From: Legionella wadsworthii DSM 21896 = ATCC 33877
Lineage (GTDB): Bacteria > Pseudomonadota > Gammaproteobacteria > Legionellales > Legionellaceae
Length of the DNA: 64,000 nucleotides
Reading direction: 5' to 3'
NCBI RefSeq assembly: GCF_000701265.1
Contig: NZ_KL370760.1
Location: forward strand, 469,088 to 533,087
In this document: positions 7,250 through 16,716 of the stretch, piece after piece
How positions within the stretch are numbered: position 1 is the stretch's first letter
Layout: the number at the start of each line of letters is the position of its first letter
Position numbers and translations under genes: made by a program
The notes under the pieces: generated by a model
The model's input: only the letters and a program-made list of their open reading frames with translations
The model's database searches: none
What the model was told of the DNA's origin: nothing

Positions 7250-9156
7250 ATCAAATCACTATAATCTTGCTGATACATTCTTAGATGAGACAAACGATTC
7301 ACTGCTTTTTCTGCCCCATTTACATCCCCATTCTCAAAACGAAGTTTAGCTAAATAGTTTAAGTAAATTTCAATGTATTCTGGTGGAATGGGATAGTGCA
7401 GGCCAGCTTCCAAAATCTCCTGGGCGGAATGCAAATCTTTTTGTTCAATTAAAAATCGAGCAAAAGTAAGGCGGGCCAAGCAAAAGTGAGGGTTATTTTT
7501 TAATGATTTTATGAAATATAATTTTGCTTTCCCTTCATGATTCAACACGGCACTTTGTAGTAAAGCCATTTGAAAATAAGTACGCGCAAAATAAGGATTC
7601 ATTTCCATGGCTCTTTTCAAGGAATTTTCTGTTTTGCTGATCAAAATTCGCCTATCCTCGGGGGATTGAGTCTGCTGAATCAATTGCAAGTAAGCATCGA
7701 TTTTAAGACTTAGGATTTCAACAAAGGAAAATAAATGAAGTGCTTGTTCACCCTTTATTATCGCATTATTGAACTGTTTTGCTTGAATTGCTGCTTGGGT
7801 CTGGCGAATGGAATTTTCAAAAAGTATCAAACGAATAAAATAAAAGCTAATGAATAGGATAAATACGGCTGTTGCGACACGTAAAACCCGGAAATTATTA
7901 CCCGAAAGAGAATAAATTCGAATAATTCCTTCTTGCATTAAACAATAATGAAAATATCCCAAGCAGCAACCTATGAGCAAATTCATGGGAAGGACATAAA
8001 AGTTAAAATCGATAAAGCTATGAGTTGTTAATGCAGCTAATGCGCTAAAACAGGCAACGCATTGAATATGGAGAACAGGGTTTTGGCTGGGATGCTTTAA
8101 ATAACGAATGGCATAAGCAATTACGGTCACTAAAATTCCCATTAAAACAGCACTACCAGGAATTCCCGTTTCGATGAATAATTGTAAAAAATCATTATGC
8201 GCATACTCGAGATTAGACCCATCACCCGGCATACTAAAAGCTGGATAATAGTGTTTAAAATTAAAAATACCTAATCCATACCAGGGCGTGATTTGCCATA
8301 AATGCCAAGCGCCTTGCCAAAGGATAAGACGAGATTTTTCATGAGCAAGTAATTCGAGGCGGTGTGCAATGGCAGGTTGTGCAAAGAGAAGCAATGTAGC
8401 CAAGGAAAAAAGTAAAGACGCCAACAGTGGACAGATATTTTTGAATTGGATTTTATTGCGACATAAAAATATTTCAAAGGCGCAGAATGCTGTAAAACAT
8501 AGAAGAACTCCTCGGCTCAATGCGGTCAATAAAGCTAGAGTAATGATGTAGACGCTCACCAAAAGTAAGGCTTTTTGCACCAATTTGGATGAGTTAGACA
8601 GGGTTAATTTATTTAATTCCGGGCAAATTAATTTAAGATATTCACCAATTAGGAGCAGGTCAATCACCATAAAAAAAGCGGCGGCAGTGTTTTTACTTGC
8701 AAAAAATCCTGTAGGCATTGCATTTCGAAGGAAGAGCTGGATCAGGGCATAACCGCTACAAAATAAGCTGAATATCCAAAGTAATTTAATAAAGTGATTC
8801 CATAACCATTTTGATTGATGACTGGTGAATAAAATAAAACAAAATATCCATCCTGAACACTGAAAAATGCCAAAAAATGCGGTATTAGAAACCAGACCCA
8901 GGGCAGGAAGGAGAGCAATCCATCCCAACCAAAAAAAAAGCAGAAGAGTTAATAAAGAAAAACGGATGAATTCAGTCTTACGAAAAAAATGAATAGAAGA
9001 AGCTACCGCGGTAATAAGCGCACCATAACTTATCAGTAGAACCGAATAATCCCCTGTTCCCCTAAATACAAATGATGCAGCGAGTATGAGGAAAAACAGA
9101 ATTCCCACGGATTTATAACCATTTTTTATATTAACTAAGGGAATTCTGTATTTCAT
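7246..9156 (-). CDS. O-antigen ligase/Wzy-like membrane protein with TPR tail
   Basis: A 636-residue protein with about 12 membrane helices over residues 15-450. It carries the Wzy_C/O-antigen-ligase signature: SRG at 214-216, then RLILWQGAWHLWQITPWYGL, GLGIF and HNDFLQLFIETG at about 276-331, which together form the large periplasmic loop. The C-terminal 150 residues are soluble and TPR-like (PYFARTYFQMALLQSA, NPHFCLARLTFARFLIEQ). Such proteins transfer lipid-linked glycans to lipid A core or to protein (WaaL or PglL/PilO types). The TPR tail fits the protein-glycosylating or Wzy-like branch, but the acceptor cannot be told from sequence. It lies just downstream of the MOMP gene on the same strand. 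Confidence 0.8.
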   Translation of the reverse strand: MKYRIPLVNIKNGYKSVGILFFLILAASFVFRGTGDYSVLLISYGALITAVASSIHFFRKTEFIRFSLLTLLLFFWLGWIALLPALGLVSNTAFFGIFQCSGWIFCFILFTSHQSKWLWNHFIKLLWIFSLFCSGYALIQLFLRNAMPTGFFASKNTAAAFFMVIDLLLIGEYLKLICPELNKLTLSNSSKLVQKALLLVSVYIITLALLTALSRGVLLCFTAFCAFEIFLCRNKIQFKNICPLLASLLFSLATLLLFAQPAIAHRLELLAHEKSRLILWQGAWHLWQITPWYGLGIFNFKHYYPAFSMPGDGSNLEYAHNDFLQLFIETGIPGSAVLMGILVTVIAYAIRYLKHPSQNPVLHIQCVACFSALAALTTHSFIDFNFYVLPMNLLIGCCLGYFHYCLMQEGIIRIYSLSGNNFRVLRVATAVFILFISFYFIRLILFENSIRQTQAAIQAKQFNNAIIKGEQALHLFSFVEILSLKIDAYLQLIQQTQSPEDRRILISKTENSLKRAMEMNPYFARTYFQMALLQSAVLNHEGKAKLYFIKSLKNNPHFCLARLTFARFLIEQKDLHSAQEILEAGLHYPIPPEYIEIYLNYLAKLRFENGDVNGAEKAVNRLSHLRMYQQDYSDLI

Positions 9157-9177
9157 GGAACATCGAACATCCTGAAT

Positions 9178-10158
9178 TTAACATCCCGAAATCCATTTGC
9201 CTTTAATAAAGGGACCATCTAGCATTAAATCACTTTGTGTAAAATTGGTGCCCTGGATGCTTGTGGTTCCTGGAGGTAATGAAAAAATATGTAGATAATG
9301 CTGCCACATCCAGCCTGCCATGATACTAAACTCACCCATGCCGCCTGCCCATTGATAGCCAGCACCTAATCTAGATTCTAATTCAGGAACCATATACGTT
9401 TTTTTTCGGAGTGCATCAAAAGTAAACACATTGGGACCACTGATGTTTTCCCCGGCTAATTTCGCTTTGCCCTGACCTAGTAAAAGGCTCATGGCGCTTT
9501 GAGCAAATAGATTAAATCCATATTTAACATGATGGGTCATATCGACTCCGACCCGAGGACCAGCACCCTCATATTTCGTTTTAATAAGGGATTGTTGGAA
9601 AAGGCTTATTGTAGGATCAGGCGGGAATTGTTCTGATTCGAATTCCGCACGTCGGATTCTGGCATTCGTATACTGCCCCCCGCCATGTAAACGTACATCC
9701 GTTTTTTTACCAAAATGGGTTGTTTGGGCAAATTCTAAATTGACTACATCTATTTTTGTATCGAATTTAAAATCAGAATAAAGTGTTGTTGGGAATGCTG
9801 GTGCATCCGGGAAAAAAATCGCGAAATGTTCGCTAGGATTACTTTCAAAATGCATCCAATTTAAATTTAAGTCATTCCCGGTATTAAAATGATAGCTTCC
9901 TTCAAGTAAAAATCCCCAATCCCAAGAGGAACGAATTGTATGGGAGCTCTCAGTATCGCTGTGGGTTTCATGCAAAATAGGATTAAGCAGTGGTGAGTTC
10001 GTATTAGGTTGTAAATACAAGGCACTTATGCCGAAATCCCAACCCCTGCAGGGACATGAAACAGTCACATAGTCGGGAGTACATACAGGACCCATGGTGC
10101 CAGCTTGAGAGATTCCAATACTGAATATACTTACTAAAAAAGTGGCAGTTTTCTTCAT
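9178..10158 (-). CDS. Legionella major outer membrane protein family porin
   Basis: A 326-residue outer-membrane beta-barrel. The first 19 or so residues are a signal peptide ending in SQAG. The mature start (GTMGPVCTPDYVTVSCPC) and the WDFGISALYLQP that follows are characteristic of the Legionella_OMP family (MOMP). Alternating hydrophobic/polar strands with aromatic girdles continue to the end. MOMP proteins are abundant porins and surface adhesins; Legionella genomes carry several paralogues, so this need not be the principal MOMP. This family is the strongest single clue to the genus. Confidence 0.92.
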   Translation of the reverse strand: MKKTATFLVSIFSIGISQAGTMGPVCTPDYVTVSCPCRGWDFGISALYLQPNTNSPLLNPILHETHSDTESSHTIRSSWDWGFLLEGSYHFNTGNDLNLNWMHFESNPSEHFAIFFPDAPAFPTTLYSDFKFDTKIDVVNLEFAQTTHFGKKTDVRLHGGGQYTNARIRRAEFESEQFPPDPTISLFQQSLIKTKYEGAGPRVGVDMTHHVKYGFNLFAQSAMSLLLGQGKAKLAGENISGPNVFTFDALRKKTYMVPELESRLGAGYQWAGGMGEFSIMAGWMWQHYLHIFSLPPGTTSIQGTNFTQSDLMLDGPFIKGKWISGC

Positions 10159-10245
10159 GAATTTTAATCCATCCTTGTTAAATCTTAGCTATTATTCAAT
10201 AGTTAAGATAAATAATCAATGGATTGCGAATGAGCATAAATCACT

Positions 10246-11001
10246 CTAGCCATTCAAACTTCTCCCACCGTCAACTTTCAGAATTTGCCCTGTGATAAAT
10301 GGATTTTCAGCTAAAGCTAAAATCGCTTGGGCAATGTATTCTGCATTACCATGCTTTTTTAAAGGAGTTTTTGCAATGATTTTTTGTTGGACCTCAGGAG
10401 ATAATGTATTGGTGTTTTCTGGCCAGGCTATAGCGCCTGGAGCTACGGCATTCACTCTAATTTCAGGTGCAAATTCACGTGCTAGAGATTTTGTTTGCAT
10501 TTCTAGCGCGGCCTTGCTTTGGCAATAAGCTGAATAACCTTTTAATGGTTTATCTGAGTGCGTGTCCGTAATATTAATAATTGCCCCTTTTTGTTTCGCC
10601 AATAAAGGCCGTGCTGCAAGACTAAGTAAAAAAGGGACTTTCACGTGGATGTCAAAAAGGGCATTCCAATCTGCATCAGCAAATTCTGTAAATTCAGTAC
10701 GAATAAAAACAGAAGCGTTGTTAATGAGGAGATCCAGTCGGCCAGTCCAATTGAGTACCGTTTCCATTATCTCAGTAGCAGCGCATGCCTCTGATAATTC
10801 TCTTTGTAATACAAAAGCGCTGTTTTGTTTTTTCTCGTTTAAGCCTGCTGCAAGAGTATGCGCTTCTGGTAAGGATTGATGGCAATGGATGATTACTTTA
10901 TATCCGTTGGCATGCAATTTTTTTACAATTGCAGCACCGATCCGTCGTGCGCCTCCAGTCACTAAAGCAATTTTCGCTTCTTGTTTGTTTGTCGGATTCA
11001 A
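10246..11001 (-). CDS. Pteridine reductase (SDR family)
   Basis: A 251-residue short-chain dehydrogenase/reductase. The cofactor motif is VTGGARRIGAAI at about residues 14-25; the Arg after the glycines is typical of NADPH-using pteridine reductases (PTR1/FolM-like). NNAS and YSAYCQSKAAL supply the NNAG-like and YxxxK catalytic motifs. The end, ITGQILKVDGG, is standard SDR. The likely reaction is reduction of dihydropterins or dihydrofolate to the tetrahydro form. A PTPS-family pterin gene lies nearby at 12315, and thyA (15922), which makes dihydrofolate, is also close. Confidence 0.85.
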   Translation of the reverse strand: MNPTNKQEAKIALVTGGARRIGAAIVKKLHANGYKVIIHCHQSLPEAHTLAAGLNEKKQNSAFVLQRELSEACAATEIMETVLNWTGRLDLLINNASVFIRTEFTEFADADWNALFDIHVKVPFLLSLAARPLLAKQKGAIINITDTHSDKPLKGYSAYCQSKAALEMQTKSLAREFAPEIRVNAVAPGAIAWPENTNTLSPEVQQKIIAKTPLKKHGNAEYIAQAILALAENPFITGQILKVDGGRSLNG

Positions 11002-11081
11002 TGTATGGTTCTCTATTGTTGTTTACAGGGGTGAAGCGAAGCCTTACTTTATTTGCATTCATGGAAGCCTTCCAAACTCGT

Positions 11082-11098
11082 CCGCAGCTTGCCTGCGG
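11082..11098. repeat. REP-like palindrome, CTTGC loop
   Basis: CCGCAG (11082-11087) and CTGCGG (11093-11098) around the loop CTTGC. It resembles the GC-rich palindromes at 20572, 20703, 56712 and 57484 that share an ACAAG/CTTGT-like loop. It lies in the divergent gap between the pteridine reductase and the methyltransferase. Confidence 0.5.
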
Positions 11099-11205
11099 TA
11101 CTTGAATTAGTGCAAAATCTCATAGATCTCGCTGAAAAAAAACATGGGAAGAAAGTCTCAATGAACTTGCTATGTTTCACCTACATACGATTACAATGAC
11201 TAAAT

Positions 11206-12318
11206 ATGAGTATATTACACACTTTAAATACATTATTAAATGAGCATGAGGCAATACCTTTTGTCGAGTTCATGCAGCTGGCTTTATACGCGCCTGGTGA
11301 AGGGTATTACACTTCTGGGTTACAAAAATTTGGCAAGCACGGGGATTTTATTACTGCACCTGAACTGACCCCTTTATATGGAAAATCTCTGGCGAACCAG
11401 TGTCAACAAGTATTAAGGGCGCTTGAAAATCCAGTATTATTTGAATTTGGTGCAGGTTCAGGAGCGCTTTGCATTTCTATTTTAGAACATCTCGAAGAGA
11501 TTGGCACTTTACCTGAGGCATATTATATTCTGGAAGTGAGCGGCAATTTACAACATCGTCAGCGGGAATCGATAAACCAAAGAATTCCTCATCTGGCACA
11601 TCTAGTATCCTGGCTTGACCAATTACCCGAGACTCCTTTTAATGGGGTGGTATTGGCAAATGAAGTTTTAGATGCGATGCCGGTACATCGATTTATGAAT
11701 ACCGAAAAAGGCATTTTGGAAAGCTATGTGAACTACAATGAACAGCAGCAGCTTATTGAACTGTTCAAACCTTGCCACAATAAGCGATTATTAGATTATA
11801 TTGAGCACCGGCTAGCACTGCAAAAAAAAACCTATCTTTCCGAAGTAAACCTTTTTATTGATGGTTGGATTTCTAATATCTTCCAGATGCTGGAAAAAGG
11901 CGTTGTATTTTTAATTGATTATGGATTTCCGCGTCACGAGTATTACCATCCAGACAGAAATCAAGGGACATTAATGTGTCATTACCAACACCAAAGCCAT
12001 CCCAATCCTTTATTGCACCCTGGAGAGCAAGACATTACCGCCCATGTAGATTTTACCCATGTAGCGGAAGCAGGACAGCAAGCCGGGTTTCATGTTGCAG
12101 GTTATACTAACCAAGCCTCTTTTTTGCTGGCTAACGGTTTGCTAAGCTTACTTAATTCTATGGATGGTGAATTAGAACAAATACGGGCAAAACAAGCAAT
12201 AAAACAGCTTACCCATCCCAGCGAAATGGGGGAGCTTTTTAAAGTGATTGCCTTAAGTAAAGATGTGGATATGCCTTTAATCGGGTTTGCATTAAATGAT
12301 AAACGAGTGAGTTTATGA
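11206..12318 (+). CDS. SAM-dependent methyltransferase, MidA/NDUFAF7 family
   Basis: A 370-residue protein of the DUF185/COG1565 class. Seen: the AdoMet motif LFEFGAGSGALCISIL at about residues 79-94, VVLANEVLDAMPVHRF at about 145-160, and VFLIDYGFPRHEYYHPDRNQ followed by a conserved HVDFTHVAEAG. Human NDUFAF7 methylates an arginine of complex I; bacterial members are widespread but their substrates are not settled. It is first of a four-gene run with the PTPS-like gene (ATGA overlap at 12315-12318), priA and a thioesterase. Confidence 0.88.
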   Translation: MSILHTLNTLLNEHEAIPFVEFMQLALYAPGEGYYTSGLQKFGKHGDFITAPELTPLYGKSLANQCQQVLRALENPVLFEFGAGSGALCISILEHLEEIGTLPEAYYILEVSGNLQHRQRESINQRIPHLAHLVSWLDQLPETPFNGVVLANEVLDAMPVHRFMNTEKGILESYVNYNEQQQLIELFKPCHNKRLLDYIEHRLALQKKTYLSEVNLFIDGWISNIFQMLEKGVVFLIDYGFPRHEYYHPDRNQGTLMCHYQHQSHPNPLLHPGEQDITAHVDFTHVAEAGQQAGFHVAGYTNQASFLLANGLLSLLNSMDGELEQIRAKQAIKQLTHPSEMGELFKVIALSKDVDMPLIGFALNDKRVSL

Positions 12319-12821
12319 ACAAAAAAAAATACCTTACAACCGTAGAACTACAAAAAGAATCCATGAAGTTCTCTGCGGGTCATACAACAATTTTCTCAGC
12401 AACAGAAAGAGAACCATTACACGGCCATATGTATGGGGTTTACTTGGCGCTCACAACTTGGGTTGAAGAAAATGGAATGACTTTCGATTACCGCTATTAT
12501 AAAGAGCGTACGCACAAACTATGCCGCTATTTAAATCAAACATTTCTTATGCCTCAATTTTCTCCCTTCTTGGAATATGCTGAGGATGATGAGTATTATT
12601 ATTTTACATTTAACCACAAAAAAATTCCTTTCCTTAAAGAGGATGTGACTTTATTACCGGTTTCAAATATTACCGTAGAAGAACTGTCGCGTTGGTTTGT
12701 TCAAGAGTTAATCAAGGACAAGGAAGAATTAGACAGGCATCGTATTGAAAAGATTATAGTTAAAGTATTTTCTGCTCCAGGACAATCAGCCAGCCATCAA
12801 TGGCAAAGAGAGAATGAATAA
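12315..12821 (+). CDS. 6-pyruvoyltetrahydropterin synthase family protein, PTPS-III-like
   Basis: A 168-residue pterin-binding (T-fold) enzyme. Zinc ligands are visible as His23 (FSAGH) and His36/His38 (REPLHGH). The catalytic Cys of QueD/PTPS-II, four residues before the HxH pair, is missing: Arg32 is there, and Glu33 lies next to it. Glu in this area is the mark of PTPS-III enzymes, which can replace FolB by making 6-hydroxymethyl-dihydropterin in folate synthesis. This reading is an inference from the motif. The gene overlaps MidA by 4 bp and priA by 8 bp. A queC gene is present at 31927, but the missing Cys argues against this being QueD. Confidence 0.78.
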   Translation: MNKKKYLTTVELQKESMKFSAGHTTIFSATEREPLHGHMYGVYLALTTWVEENGMTFDYRYYKERTHKLCRYLNQTFLMPQFSPFLEYAEDDEYYYFTFNHKKIPFLKEDVTLLPVSNITVEELSRWFVQELIKDKEELDRHRIEKIIVKVFSAPGQSASHQWQRENE

Positions 12822-15057
12822 AAATAAGCCAACTCATTTTTTGGAGGACTCTCTTTTACCTGGCAGCGAGAGCGAGCAAAATGAGATGATCTTCCAGATT
12901 TGTATACCACATACCCATAGAGACTTTTTTGATTATACAGCCGAAAATGTTAATCCGCTTATAGGATCCCGGGTTTGGATCCCCTTTCGTAAGCAAATTC
13001 GTTTAGGATTGGTTATCGGAAAAGAAGCTTCCTCACAGCCAAAATCCTCATTAAAAACCATCTGCTCCCTTGTAGATGCAGAACCTCTACTGGATAAAGA
13101 AATATTGACCTTATGCTCATGGATTGCCAATTATTATCAATCTCCTTTATCAGAGGTATTGCCATTAGCCATACCTAAAAAATATCGATTGGGTGAACCT
13201 TGTCAGCTACCTACGGGCGATTTCTATCAAATGGCTATGACTTTAGAGGAGGCAAAACAATTAATCCCGGCTCGTGCAAAGAAACAATTCGAGTTGGCAG
13301 AATTTCTGAGTACGCAGCATCAACCAGTTCACAAACGTCTTTTAATAGAAAAAGGATTTAGCCAAAAGCAACTCAATAGCTTACTTGATCAATACATCAT
13401 TTCTTTATCCCAAGAAATCATACTGCCCCAAAAAGAAGTTAAAGCTCAGTCACATCCATTAACCTTAAATACCGAACAAACTGCATCGGTCAAGGCAATT
13501 ACAGAAAAGTTAGACCACTATCATTGTTTTTTATTGCAAGGGATTACAGGAAGTGGCAAAACCGAAGTTTATTTGCAGGTGATTACAAAGGTATTAGCAC
13601 AAGAGAAACAAGTTTTAATTCTTGTCCCAGAAATAGGTTTAACACCGCAATTGGTGTCCCGCTTTACTGCACGTTTTGAACAACCTGTAGGCGTCATTCA
13701 TTCCGGGTTAAATGAAACAGAACGACAGATTGCTTGGCAATTGGCAAAAGAAAGTAAAATGAAAATAGTCATAGGAACTCGTGCTGCTATTTTTACTCCG
13801 ATGCCGGATTTAGGGCTCATCATCATTGATGAAGAACATGACCCTTCCTTGAAGCAGATGGATGGCGTCCGCTATTCTGCCCGGGACACGGCATTAATGC
13901 GGGCGCATTTTAAAGACATCCCTATTATTTTAGGTTCAGCCACACCAAGCCTGGAAAGTATGCACAACGTGCTACAAAAGAAATACACTGTATTGCACTT
14001 AACTCAAAGAGCGCTGTCAAAAACTCCGTTACATTACCAGCTCATCGATTTGCGTAGTCAAAGTCTTCAAGAAGGTTTGGCAGTGCGGACCTTACAAATA
14101 ATTAATGAGCATTTACAAAGGCAAAATCAGGTCTTGGTATTTATTAATCGCCGCGGCTTTTCTCCTGTTCTTTTATGTCACCAATGTGGTTGGATGGTGG
14201 ATTGCCGGAATTGCGACAGTCATTTAACACTACATAAGCAATTGGGAAAAATGATCTGCCATCACTGTGGATTAACCCAAAACACGCCACAGTATTGTCG
14301 TAAATGCCACAGCATTGAATTAATTCCAGTGGGTGCCGGTACCCAACGTGTACATGAGTTTTTAAGTGAATATTTTCCCAAAACAGAAGTGGTGCGAATT
14401 GACAGAGATGCAGTACGCAAAAAAAATTCTTTGGATGAACATTTAAATAAAATACATCGGGGTGAAGCGCAACTTATCGTTGGAACTCAAATGTTAGCCA
14501 AAGGCCACCATTTCCCTCGACTTTCATTAGTCGTGATTTTGGATGCGGATGCTGGATTTTATAATCAAGATTTTCGTGCTATGGAGCATTTAGGACAATT
14601 ATTATTGCAGGTTTCAGGAAGGGCAGGCCGAGCAGAACATGAAGGCCAAATTATTATTCAAACTCATTTGCCAAATCACCCCCTTCTGAATTTATTAATC
14701 CAACAGGGATATGAACCTTTTGCAAATGCTTTATTGGCTTCACGACAACAAGCCCAACTACCGCCTTATCATTACCTGGCCATCCTTAGAGCCCAGGGAA
14801 AAATAGCCGGGCATGTTTTGAAATTTTTACATTTAGCTAAAGATCACATTAAAAATTATCCCATTACAGTCATGGGGCCTGCACCTGCCCCAATGCCTCG
14901 TAAGGCCAATCAATACCGCATGCAATTGCTAATTAAATCTTCATCCAGAAAAATTCTAAAAACCAGTTTAACTCAATTGCGTGAGTGGTTGGCAGGAAAT
15001 AAATTAGGGAGTGGTGTGCGATGGAATGTGGATGTTGATCCTATGGATTTATCATAA
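12814..15057 (+). CDS. priA: Primosomal replication restart helicase PriA
   Basis: A 747-residue 3'-5' DNA helicase that reloads the replisome at stalled forks. Seen: an N-terminal 3'BD (PHTHRDFFDYTAENVNPLIG), Walker A GITGSGKTEV near residue 245, DEEH near residue 338, SATPS, the inserted zinc region with eight Cys (CHQCGWMVDCRNCDSHLTLH and following, about residues 455-505), and QVSGRAGRAEHEGQ as motif VI. E. coli PriA has 732 residues. The start at 12814 overlaps the PTPS gene; the internal ATG at 12886 (MIFQICIPH) would align better with the family and may be the real start. Confidence 0.95.
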   Translation: MNKNKPTHFLEDSLLPGSESEQNEMIFQICIPHTHRDFFDYTAENVNPLIGSRVWIPFRKQIRLGLVIGKEASSQPKSSLKTICSLVDAEPLLDKEILTLCSWIANYYQSPLSEVLPLAIPKKYRLGEPCQLPTGDFYQMAMTLEEAKQLIPARAKKQFELAEFLSTQHQPVHKRLLIEKGFSQKQLNSLLDQYIISLSQEIILPQKEVKAQSHPLTLNTEQTASVKAITEKLDHYHCFLLQGITGSGKTEVYLQVITKVLAQEKQVLILVPEIGLTPQLVSRFTARFEQPVGVIHSGLNETERQIAWQLAKESKMKIVIGTRAAIFTPMPDLGLIIIDEEHDPSLKQMDGVRYSARDTALMRAHFKDIPIILGSATPSLESMHNVLQKKYTVLHLTQRALSKTPLHYQLIDLRSQSLQEGLAVRTLQIINEHLQRQNQVLVFINRRGFSPVLLCHQCGWMVDCRNCDSHLTLHKQLGKMICHHCGLTQNTPQYCRKCHSIELIPVGAGTQRVHEFLSEYFPKTEVVRIDRDAVRKKNSLDEHLNKIHRGEAQLIVGTQMLAKGHHFPRLSLVVILDADAGFYNQDFRAMEHLGQLLLQVSGRAGRAEHEGQIIIQTHLPNHPLLNLLIQQGYEPFANALLASRQQAQLPPYHYLAILRAQGKIAGHVLKFLHLAKDHIKNYPITVMGPAPAPMPRKANQYRMQLLIKSSSRKILKTSLTQLREWLAGNKLGSGVRWNVDVDPMDLS

Positions 15058-15069
15058 GGGAGATAAAAA

Positions 15070-15462
15070 GTGTCTAATTCAAAAATTGAAATACATAAAA
15101 AAAGTTTTTCTATTGCGTGGGGGGATATGGATGCATTGGGCCATGTAAATAACGCCCGTTACTTTGATTATTTTCAGGAAGCACGCATTGAATGGCTAAG
15201 AGCGCTTCACATCAGTATGAGCGAAAATACTGGTCCTGTAGTGGTTCACGTGGCCTGTACCTTTTTAAAACCAGTAATTTATCCTGCAACAGTCACTTTA
15301 CATTCTAAAATCCACAGCCTTGGAAATTCCAGCATGATGATGGATCATGATTTGTATCAGGATGATGTGCTCATGGCACAGGGGAGTTGTAAGATCGTTT
15401 GGGTAGATTATAAAAAAAATAAATCAGTGGCAATACCTGATGAAATCCGCAAATTATTTTAA
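15070..15462 (+). CDS. Acyl-CoA thioesterase, 4HBT hotdog family
   Basis: A 130-residue hotdog-fold protein starting at GTG (15070), supported by GGGAG upstream. WGDMDALGHVNNARYFDYFQEARIEW is split here as WGDMDALGHVNNARYFDYF then EARIEW; it is the YbgC/4HBT signature, with the Asp and His-Val-Asn-Asn typical of acyl-CoA thioesterases. The substrate (short chain, long chain or phenylacetyl type) cannot be told. It follows priA by 12 bp and probably shares its transcript. Confidence 0.85.
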   Translation: MSNSKIEIHKKSFSIAWGDMDALGHVNNARYFDYFQEARIEWLRALHISMSENTGPVVVHVACTFLKPVIYPATVTLHSKIHSLGNSSMMMDHDLYQDDVLMAQGSCKIVWVDYKKNKSVAIPDEIRKLF

Positions 15463-15921
15463 ATAATCGGTCCATTTCAGAAAGAAAGTTTTCACAATAT
15501 TCTTTCTTTCTAAACGGGTTTTCAAATTCAGGGCAACAACTAAAGGTCCTGTCAGTGCAGTACTTTTTAACCCGCTGCGTGCGAAAAAAACCTACTGCCC
15601 TGCCACCTTCGGCAGATCTATCATGACCTCAATTCAGTGAAATGTCTTTCTTAAAAAAGAGAAGCACTATTTTATGAACTAAGGATAGGGGTACAGATTT
15701 TTTCAAACCAAGAAAGCAGCTGGAGGGGTGGCGAAATGGTATTTATTTTACGCGCGCTGTGTGCGAGCACGAAAAAATCAATATCACTTGGACAGACCCC
15801 GATGCTTTAATCAAACAACAGAGTGCGTTTTGGGTAGGTGGTAAAATCCATGCACTCACGCTGTGTTCTGTCAGGATAGCTATTTTTTCTCCTGGTGGAT
15901 TAAGGCATTTATCCGACGATT
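15463..15921. other. Gene-free stretch between thioesterase and thyA
   Basis: No convincing gene. It holds a 10-bp inverted repeat (AGAAAGAAAG at 15479-15488 and CTTTCTTTCT at 15502-15511) just after the thioesterase stop, a possible weak terminator without a T-tract, and a short CTGCC/GGCAG hairpin near 15590. A 61-codon frame at 15759-15944 overlaps thyA and lacks gene-like composition. The rest may be decayed sequence. Confidence 0.5.
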
Positions 15922-16716
15922 TTAAACTGCAATGGGTGCTTTAATTGCCGGATGAGATTGATAATTTAAAAACTCAAAGTCATCATAAACATAATCAAAT
16001 AAAGATAGGGGTTTACGTTTGATATTCAATGAGGCTAAGGGTAAGGGCTCTCTGTATAATTGCGTACGTGCCTGCTCCAAGTGGTTGAGATATAAGTGGC
16101 AATCTCCGCCAGTCCAGATAAATTCACCCGCTTTGAGATGACATTGCTGCGCCACCATATGAGTCAATAAAGCATAAGAAGCAATATTAAAAGGCACTCC
16201 TAAAAATACATCGGCTGATCGTTGGTATAACTGGCAAGAAAGTGTTTCGTTGGCCACGTAAAATTGGAATAAAGCGTGGCAAGGCATTAAAGCCATTTGA
16301 TCCAACTCTCCTACATTCCAAGCACTGACTATTAATCGGCGGGAATCAGGATTGGTTTTAATTTGCTGTACAATATCACTGAGTTGATCAATGGTGCGGC
16401 CATCTGGCGTTGGCCAGTTTCGCCATTGTTTCCCATAGATTGGGCCTAAATCTCCATTCCTGTCTGCCCACTCATCCCAAATGGTTACCCCGTTTTCATT
16501 TAAATAGGCAATATTAGTATCGCCTTTTAAAAACCAAAGTAATTCATGAACAATACTGCGCATGTGTAATTTTTTGGTAGTCACCAAAGGAAAACCTTCT
16601 TGCAAATTGAACCTCATTTGATAACCAAAAACGGACAATGTCCCTGTGCCTGTTCGATCTGTTTTTTTTGTCCCGTTCTTTAAAATATGTTCTAACAAGT
16701 TTAAATAAGTTTTCAT
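15922..16716 (-). CDS. thyA: Thymidylate synthase
   Basis: Methylates dUMP to dTMP using methylene-tetrahydrofolate. The chosen ATG at 16716 gives 264 residues, the length of E. coli ThyA, and begins [20 protein letters not shown]. The catalytic Cys146 lies in [23 protein letters not shown] (residues 21-31) is the phosphate loop, and [10 protein letters not shown] carries the two arginines. A longer upstream frame exists but overlaps lgt. ATGA overlap with the lgt stop (16713-16716) shows coupling, as in E. coli, where lgt and thyA are also adjacent. Confidence 0.96.
   Translation of the reverse strand: MKTYLNLLEHILKNGTKKTDRTGTGTLSVFGYQMRFNLQEGFPLVTTKKLHMRSIVHELLWFLKGDTNIAYLNENGVTIWDEWADRNGDLGPIYGKQWRNWPTPDGRTIDQLSDIVQQIKTNPDSRRLIVSAWNVGELDQMALMPCHALFQFYVANETLSCQLYQRSADVFLGVPFNIASYALLTHMVAQQCHLKAGEFIWTGGDCHLYLNHLEQARTQLYREPLPLASLNIKRKPLSLFDYVYDDFEFLNYQSHPAIKAPIAV

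Noticed and set aside
12814-12886. 24-residue N-terminal extension of PriA as a special domain
   Set aside because: Low-complexity, not in the family; probably an upstream in-frame ATG rather than a real domain.
15759-15944. 61-codon plus-strand frame
   Set aside because: Overlaps the 3' end of thyA, has no ribosome site and no gene-like composition.
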